From assembly GCF_001187535.1 (NCBI RefSeq), contig NZ_LFIO01001075.1, positions 124,001 to 188,000 of the forward strand: a stretch of 64,000 nt of DNA, written 5' to 3'. Below are positions 59,700 through 64,000 of this stretch, piece after piece (within the stretch, counting starts at the first letter, position 1; each line of letters begins with the position of its first letter). The position numbers and the translations under genes were made by a program. The notes under the pieces are model-generated. The model was not told the DNA's origin and did not search any database. It was given only the letters and a program-made list of their open reading frames with translations. The stretch is from Rhizobium ecuadorense (GTDB lineage Bacteria; Pseudomonadota; Alphaproteobacteria; Rhizobiales; Rhizobiaceae).

Positions 59700-61363
59700 A
59701 AAGAACAGGCGGGCAACTCATCGTCGAGGCGCTGAAGGCGAACGGCGTCAAGCGTCTGTCCTGCGTGCCGGGCGAGAGTTTCCTCGCCGTCCTCGACGCG
59801 CTGCGCGACAGCGAGATCGACGTCGTCGTCTGCCGCCAGGAGGGCGGGGCGGCAATGATGGCGGATTGCTGGGGCCGGCTGACCGGCGAACCCGGCATCT
59901 GCATGGTCACCCGCGGCCCCGGCGCCACCAACGCCTCCGCCGGCCTGCACATCGCCAAGCAGGATTCGATCCCGATGATCCTCTTCATCGGCCAGGTGCA
60001 GCGCGAAGCCCGCGAGCGCGAGGCCTTCCAGGAGGTCGAATTCCGCCGCGCCTTCACCGAATTCGCCAAATGGGTGGGCGAGATCGACGATGCCGCCCGC
60101 ATTCCCGAATTCGTCACTCGCGCCTTCGCGATCGCCACCTCCGGCCGCCCCGGCCCTGTCGTACTGACGCTGCCGGAGGACATGCTGCGCGACGAGGTCG
60201 AGGCACCCCGCGCCAAGCGCTATGTCAGCGTCGAGGCCCATCCCGGTCGCCGCCAGATCGACGATCTCTATATCAGACTGCTGAAGGCCGAGCGGCCGCT
60301 GGTGATCCTTGGCGGCACGCGCTGGGATGCCGATGCCGTCGCCGATTTCGCCATCTTCGCCGAGCGTTTCCAACTGCCGGTCGGCTGCTCCTTCCGCCGG
60401 CAGATGCTGTTTGATCATCTCCATCCCTCTTATGCCGGCGATGTCGGCATCGGCATCAATCCTGTTCTGGCCAAGGAGATCAAGGAGAGCGACCTGCTGA
60501 TCCTGCTCGGCGGCCGCATGTCGGAAATGCCGTCCTCGTCCTATACGCTGATCGATATCCCCTACCCCCAGCAATCGCTGGTGCACGTCTATCCCGATCC
60601 TTCTGAACTCGGACGCGTCTACCGCCCGGATCTCGCGATCTGCGCCGCTCCTGCCGATTTCGTCGCGGCCCTTGCCGATCTCGAAGCGCCGGCCGAGCCG
60701 CATTGGGCGGAGCGCACTGAGCGCATGCACCAGGCCTATCTTTCCTGGTCGAAGCCGCCGGCGACAGGTCCTGGCGCCGTTCATATGGGACCGATCATGG
60801 AGTGGCTGGAAGCCAATACCGGACCGGAAACGATCTTCACCAACGGCGCCGGCAACTATGCCACCTGGCTGCACCGCTTCCATCGTTTCCGCCGCTTCAA
60901 TACTCAGGCCGCACCCACCTCAGGCTCGATGGGTTACGGCCTGCCGGCCGCAGTCGCCGCCAAGCAGCTTTTTCCCGAGCGCGAGGTCATCTGCTTTGCC
61001 GGCGACGGCTGTTTCCTGATGCACGGCCAGGAATTCGCCACTGCCATCCGCTACGGCCTGCCGATCATCGCAATCGTCGTCAACAACGGCATGTACGGCA
61101 CGATCCGCATGCATCAGGAGCGCGAATATCCCGGCCGCGTCAGCAGCACCGACCTGACCAACCCTGATTTCGCCGCCCTTGCCCGCGCCTATGGCGGCCA
61201 TGGCGAGACGGTGGAAAGCACCGCGCAATTCGCCCCGGCCTTCGAGCGGGCGCGCGAAAGCGGCAAGCCCGCAATTATCGAAGTCAAACTCGATCCCGAG
61301 GCGATCACGCCGACACGCACGCTCTCGGAAATCGCGCAAACAAAAAAGCCGGTAAGTCCGTGA
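59696..61363 (+). CDS. thiamine-diphosphate-dependent enzyme, acetolactate-synthase-like
   Basis: Protein of 555 aa with the three ThDP-enzyme domains. N-terminal PYR domain with the catalytic Glu in CRQEGGAAMM and TRGPGATNA; central Rossmann domain (PLVILGGTRWDADA); C-terminal PP domain with GSMGYGLPAAVAAKQ and the ThDP/Mg motif from GDGCF to IVVNN. It is not the housekeeping IlvB, since there is no small subunit and the context is different. The coupling to a class III CoA-transferase recalls oxalate decarboxylation pairs, but key stretches look like synthase/decarboxylase of 2-oxo acids rather than oxalyl-CoA decarboxylase. The reaction is open. Confidence 0.87.
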   Translation: MKRTGGQLIVEALKANGVKRLSCVPGESFLAVLDALRDSEIDVVVCRQEGGAAMMADCWGRLTGEPGICMVTRGPGATNASAGLHIAKQDSIPMILFIGQVQREAREREAFQEVEFRRAFTEFAKWVGEIDDAARIPEFVTRAFAIATSGRPGPVVLTLPEDMLRDEVEAPRAKRYVSVEAHPGRRQIDDLYIRLLKAERPLVILGGTRWDADAVADFAIFAERFQLPVGCSFRRQMLFDHLHPSYAGDVGIGINPVLAKEIKESDLLILLGGRMSEMPSSSYTLIDIPYPQQSLVHVYPDPSELGRVYRPDLAICAAPADFVAALADLEAPAEPHWAERTERMHQAYLSWSKPPATGPGAVHMGPIMEWLEANTGPETIFTNGAGNYATWLHRFHRFRRFNTQAAPTSGSMGYGLPAAVAAKQLFPEREVICFAGDGCFLMHGQEFATAIRYGLPIIAIVVNNGMYGTIRMHQEREYPGRVSSTDLTNPDFAALARAYGGHGETVESTAQFAPAFERARESGKPAIIEVKLDPEAITPTRTLSEIAQTKKPVSP

Positions 61364-61384
61364 GTCCACGCACCTACCGGCTTT
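61342..61384 (-). terminator. intrinsic terminator after the RidA gene, inside the 3' end of the ThDP gene
   Basis: Stem AAAGCCGGTA (61345-61354) with TACCGGCTTT (61375-61384), 20-base loop. On the minus strand it ends in six T (61342-61347). It overlaps the last codons of the convergent ThDP gene. Confidence 0.65.
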
Positions 61385-61405
61385 GATGCAGCGCTGCGGC
61401 GACGA

Positions 61406-61750
61406 TCAGTCGATGGCGGCCGTAACGATAAACTCGACCTTGTATTTCGGCGCAGCGAGCTTGGCTTCGCTGGTGGCGCGGGCGGGCGGATTGGCCGGAT
61501 CGATCCAGGCTTCCCAAGCGGCGTTCATCTCGGCGAAATAAGCGATGTCGGAGAGATAGACGAGGGTCTGCAGGATCTTCGATTTGTTGCTGCCCGATGC
61601 AGCCAGCAGGCGGTCGACTTCGGCAAGCGAGGACTTGCACTGATCGGTGACGCTTTCGCCCTCGCCGACCTGGCCTGCGAGATAGACCGTGTTGCCGTGA
61701 ATGACGGCGCCGCTCATGCGCGCGCCGACGTCGATACGCTTAATGCTCAT
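61406..61750 (-). CDS. RidA family protein
   Basis: Small protein of 114 aa in the RidA/YjgF/Rid superfamily, whose archetype hydrolyses reactive enamines/imines from PLP enzymes. Visible are VYLAGQVGEGESVTDQ, SKILQTLVYLSDIAYFAEMN and AWIDPANPPARAT with the Arg of the active site in PPARAT. The start is the second ATG (61750), which has GGAG at the proper 6-base distance. It belongs to a Rid subgroup not identical to classic RidA (shorter, and without the typical C-terminal IEIEAIA), so deaminase activity is not certain. Confidence 0.88.
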   Translation of the reverse strand: MSIKRIDVGARMSGAVIHGNTVYLAGQVGEGESVTDQCKSSLAEVDRLLAASGSNKSKILQTLVYLSDIAYFAEMNAAWEAWIDPANPPARATSEAKLAAPKYKVEFIVTAAID

Positions 61751-61823
61751 CATAGTCTCCTGAGTGAATGGAAGGTGGCGGCGCTGCGGTGCAGCGCCGG
61801 AAAATCGGCAGCCGGACGGGACC

Positions 61824-62162
61824 TTAGCTGCGGATATGGTGGGTCTTCTGGTAGATCGCCGTCGAGCGGGCGCCGGAGCGGCAATAGCCGAGCATCGGCC
61901 GCGGGAATTCGTCGAGCGCATCGACCATACCCTGCACGGCTTCCTCGGTCACGCCCATCGGGCCGACAGGCACATGGGCGATATCGAGATCGAGCTCCTT
62001 GGCGCGCGCCTCAATGACAGAGAACGACGTCTGATCGGGGCTTTCATGATCCGGGCGGTGGCAGACGATCGATTTGAACCCCAGCGCCTTGATCTCGTCG
62101 AGGTCCTCGGGCGTGATCTGACCCGAAACCGAATATTCATCGTCGATCTGGCGAATATCCAT
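61824..62162 (-). CDS. TIGR01244/DUF442 (Blh) family phosphatase/sulfurtransferase-like protein
   Basis: Protein of 112 aa with a dual-specificity-phosphatase-like fold. The active loop CRSGARS is the C-x5-R motif, and HRPDHES and VTEEAVQGMVDAL are typical of DUF442. In other rhizobia the domain occurs fused to a metallo-hydrolase (Blh/BigR operon) in sulfide handling; here it stands alone. Start MDIRQIDDEYSVSGQ. It lies 73 bases upstream of the RidA gene on the same strand. Confidence 0.88.
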   Translation of the reverse strand: MDIRQIDDEYSVSGQITPEDLDEIKALGFKSIVCHRPDHESPDQTSFSVIEARAKELDLDIAHVPVGPMGVTEEAVQGMVDALDEFPRPMLGYCRSGARSTAIYQKTHHIRS

Positions 62163-62233
62163 CGTCCTGTCTCCTCAAAAATGGTGGGCTGAAGGTCTAC
62201 GACGCAGCTTGGCAAGCGTCAACAACCCTTCGC

Positions 62234-63073
62234 TCACAGGAAGGCAAAGCTCAGCCCATAGCTGCGGCTCTCGCCTGATGCCAGCATGTTGAATTCGCCG
62301 GCCGCCTGAAGCTCGTCGCGCGTGACCCAGCGATGCGAAACCGGCTCGATGCCGATAATATGGGCCGGCGCCTTCTGGTTCCGCCAGACCTGCAGATAGG
62401 GCAGCGTATCGGCGCGGAAGCGCACGCGGAGCGTCCTGCCGCCGATCGCGGCAATCGGCCCGAGGCGGATTTCCGCCAGGCCCTCCTCCGTTGCCGGCGC
62501 CGGCACGCAGAAGATGCTGCCCGGCTCCTCGCCGAACGTCCAGGGGAAACCGCCATTCTCCAACATCGGTCCTTCCAGCCGCGTGCCCTCGTCCAGCCAT
62601 TTGCCGCCGGTGTTCATGTGATACATCAGGAAGGTCGGCACCGCCTGATCGCTGGTATTGACGACCCGGTCGTCGAGCCGCACCTCGCCGGTCGCCCCAT
62701 CGATCCGCCACAGCCGCTCGATGCGCTGCGGCAGTCCCTCGACGGTGATAATGTCGATATCGGCGCGGCATTCGGCATTGCCGTTCTCGTATTTCGTCCA
62801 CAGCACCTTGGCCGCATGGCCGGAGGCCGATCCGTGCAGCGGATAGACCTTGCCGTCGGTCCGCCCGGCGATCGGCTGGCGGTGGCGGATATGGTCCGGC
62901 CCGCAGGTGAACAGGAAGCCTTCGAGCGAGTGATCGATTCGCGGGTCGCCATCGTCGGGAATGGCGCGCTTCGGCGCGATATCGACGCCTTCGACGATGC
63001 AGCCGCCGATATCCAGCACCGATGTTTCATCGAGCATCAGGCGCGGCCCGCTTGCAGCGGCAAATTCGATCAT
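62234..63073 (-). CDS. DUF4432 family protein (aldose-1-epimerase-like fold)
   Basis: Protein of 279 aa with no signal peptide or membrane segment. It has the galactose-mutarotase-like pattern: FTCGPDHIRHR, PLHGSASGHAA, MYHMNTGG and PYLQVWRNQ, with conserved His and Glu (GIEPVSHRW) at positions expected for sugar binding. I assign it to DUF4432. It may interconvert sugar anomers, but no sugar gene is next to it. It starts 255 bases from the divergent L,D-transpeptidase gene. Confidence 0.8.
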   Translation of the reverse strand: MIEFAAASGPRLMLDETSVLDIGGCIVEGVDIAPKRAIPDDGDPRIDHSLEGFLFTCGPDHIRHRQPIAGRTDGKVYPLHGSASGHAAKVLWTKYENGNAECRADIDIITVEGLPQRIERLWRIDGATGEVRLDDRVVNTSDQAVPTFLMYHMNTGGKWLDEGTRLEGPMLENGGFPWTFGEEPGSIFCVPAPATEEGLAEIRLGPIAAIGGRTLRVRFRADTLPYLQVWRNQKAPAHIIGIEPVSHRWVTRDELQAAGEFNMLASGESRSYGLSFAFL

Positions 63074-63328
63074 CGCAGTCTCCTCAGGGGCTTATCGGCC
63101 GAGTAGCGTTAGATTTTGCGCCGTCTTTCGTCAATCGAACCCTTTTCCTCTCTTGCGCTTTTGCCGCAACCATGGATTTTGCGGAACTGACACGGAGACG
63201 CAAACGTTTATGCGTAAAAGGAAATCTTAGTGATTTTCATATTTTGTTCAGCACGGTTTCATAAATTCCACACTAGCGTCAAAATTCGCAGGTGTGTGTC
63301 GGCCCAGTCCCTGTTCGAGGTGTGAGAC

Positions 63329-64000
63329 GTGAATCGCTTTTTGAAGTCGGCATTTTCGCTTGCGGCCGTGCTGGCAGCCATCGCGGCTGCAGCACCGCAG
63401 GCAAGCGCGCAGCAGTTCCGCGACCGCCGCCAGAGCGATGTCGTGCTGGTGACGCCGAACGGCGAAATCCTCGACTATGTCCCGCGCGGCTATATCTACG
63501 CCCGCGACCGCAGCGGCAACCGCGTGCTGATCGACGACTACGGCAATGTCGTCGCCACCGAGATGCGCGCCCGCGGCTATTATCCGCCGCGGCCCGGCCC
63601 GAGCGAGGTCAATGCAGACCAGAACGGCAACGATCCCTATTATGCCGACGACAACACCTCTGGCGACACGCGTTATTCCGAGCGCGGCGCGGTCACCGGC
63701 GGCATCCCGCGCGATGCGGCGATCGAACGCCAGCCGCTCGACGGCCAAGCCTATCCCGAGGACAACAGCATCGGCAATCCGCAGCCCGGCGACGACTATG
63801 CCTCGATCGATCCCGATCAGCAGCTCCCGCCTGCCGACGCGCCCAAGGCCGCGCCTGATGAACCCGTCATCACACTGAAAAACAAGTCGAAGCCGGAGAT
63901 CGTTGCGCTGCAGGTCTTCCTCGACCGCGCCGGCATCTCGCCCGGTGTCATCGACGGCCATATGGGCTCGAACGTCACCAAGTCGGTCTATGCCTATGAC
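63329..64000 (+). CDS. exported L,D-transpeptidase-type protein, 3' end missing
   Basis: The frame opens at GTG 63329 (GAGG 9 bases before) and is still open at the window end, with 224 codons visible. A signal peptide ends around PQASA-QQ. Then comes the rhizobial motif block VVLVTPNGEILDYVPRG, a Pro/Asp-rich linker, and from about residue 186 a PG_binding_1 domain (KSKPEIVALQVFLDRAGISPG). Rhizobial proteins with this layout continue into a YkuD L,D-transpeptidase domain, which forms 3-3 cross-links; that part is outside the window, so the activity is inferred. Confidence 0.75.
   Translation, partial: MNRFLKSAFSLAAVLAAIAAAAPQASAQQFRDRRQSDVVLVTPNGEILDYVPRGYIYARDRSGNRVLIDDYGNVVATEMRARGYYPPRPGPSEVNADQNGNDPYYADDNTSGDTRYSERGAVTGGIPRDAAIERQPLDGQAYPEDNSIGNPQPGDDYASIDPDQQLPPADAPKAAPDEPVITLKNKSKPEIVALQVFLDRAGISPGVIDGHMGSNVTKSVYAYD

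Noticed and set aside
59696..61363. calling the ThDP enzyme oxalyl-CoA decarboxylase and the pair an oxalate pathway
   Set aside because: The CoA-transferase neighbour suggests it, but the N-terminal stretches are ALS-like and I could not see oxalyl-CoA decarboxylase-specific residues; left as unknown substrate.

Overview
The window is chromosomal DNA from a member of the Rhizobiaceae, most likely Rhizobium of the leguminosarum/etli group. I base this on high GC, coding strands packed with short intergenic gaps, a complete alphaproteobacterial division and cell wall (dcw) cluster, the betaine-lipid pair btaA/btaB, a PPi-dependent phosphofructokinase, and hairpin repeats of the rhizobial intergenic mosaic type. 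About 63 protein genes, one RNase P RNA and one strong small-RNA candidate can be supported. I see no insertion sequence, prophage, CRISPR array or tRNA.

Layout. 1-8.4 kb is mixed housekeeping: azlCD amino-acid exporter (azlC cut by the window start), aminopeptidase P, a 57-aa small gene followed by a double-hairpin RNA, prmA, a SCO1-type copper chaperone, cheW, creA, a DEDDh exonuclease and a GNAT acetyltransferase. 8.4-35.5 kb is one long minus-strand block. Read in the direction of transcription it is mraZ-rsmH-ftsL-ftsI-murE-murF-mraY-murD-ftsW-murG-murC-murB, then an oppositely oriented SDR epimerase gene, then ddlB-ftsQ-ftsA-ftsZ, lpxC, bamD-recN, a small conserved gene and ligA. Many neighbours overlap by 1-4 bases, as expected of translational coupling. 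An array of four TGGGN boxes at exact 10-bp spacing lies upstream of mraZ.

35.9-36.3 kb holds rnpB. 36.3-38.8 kb holds two tandem paralogous FAD oxidoreductases preceded by a 21-bp tandem repeat. 38.9-50.3 kb is rich in peptidoglycan hydrolases (two SLT-type transglycosylases, an AmpD-like amidase coupled to a TerB/DnaJ protein, a GH25 lysozyme and an MltB-type transglycosylase), with pfp, a LysE exporter, a serine hydrolase and btaAB between them. 50.4-55.6 kb has a DMT transporter, a 25-aa membrane peptide, metF with an ArsR-methyltransferase regulator and its likely palindromic operator, and ettA. 55.6-64 kb has an RNase T2, then an operon-like run of lipase-like hydrolase, DMT transporter, CoA-transferase and ThDP enzyme, then RidA, a DUF442 phosphatase-like protein, a DUF4432 sugar-epimerase-like protein and the start of an L,D-transpeptidase that runs off the window.

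Together the window is dominated by envelope construction: lipid II synthesis and flipping or polymerisation, Z-ring assembly, lipid A commitment (lpxC), outer membrane assembly (bamD), wall remodelling, and phosphate-sparing membrane lipid. The least described items are the CUCCUCCC double-hairpin RNA with its small gene, an orphan terminator upstream of ddlB, the 25-aa peptide, the tandem-repeat leader of the FAD oxidoreductase, and the hydrolase/DMT/CoA-transferase/ThDP operon.
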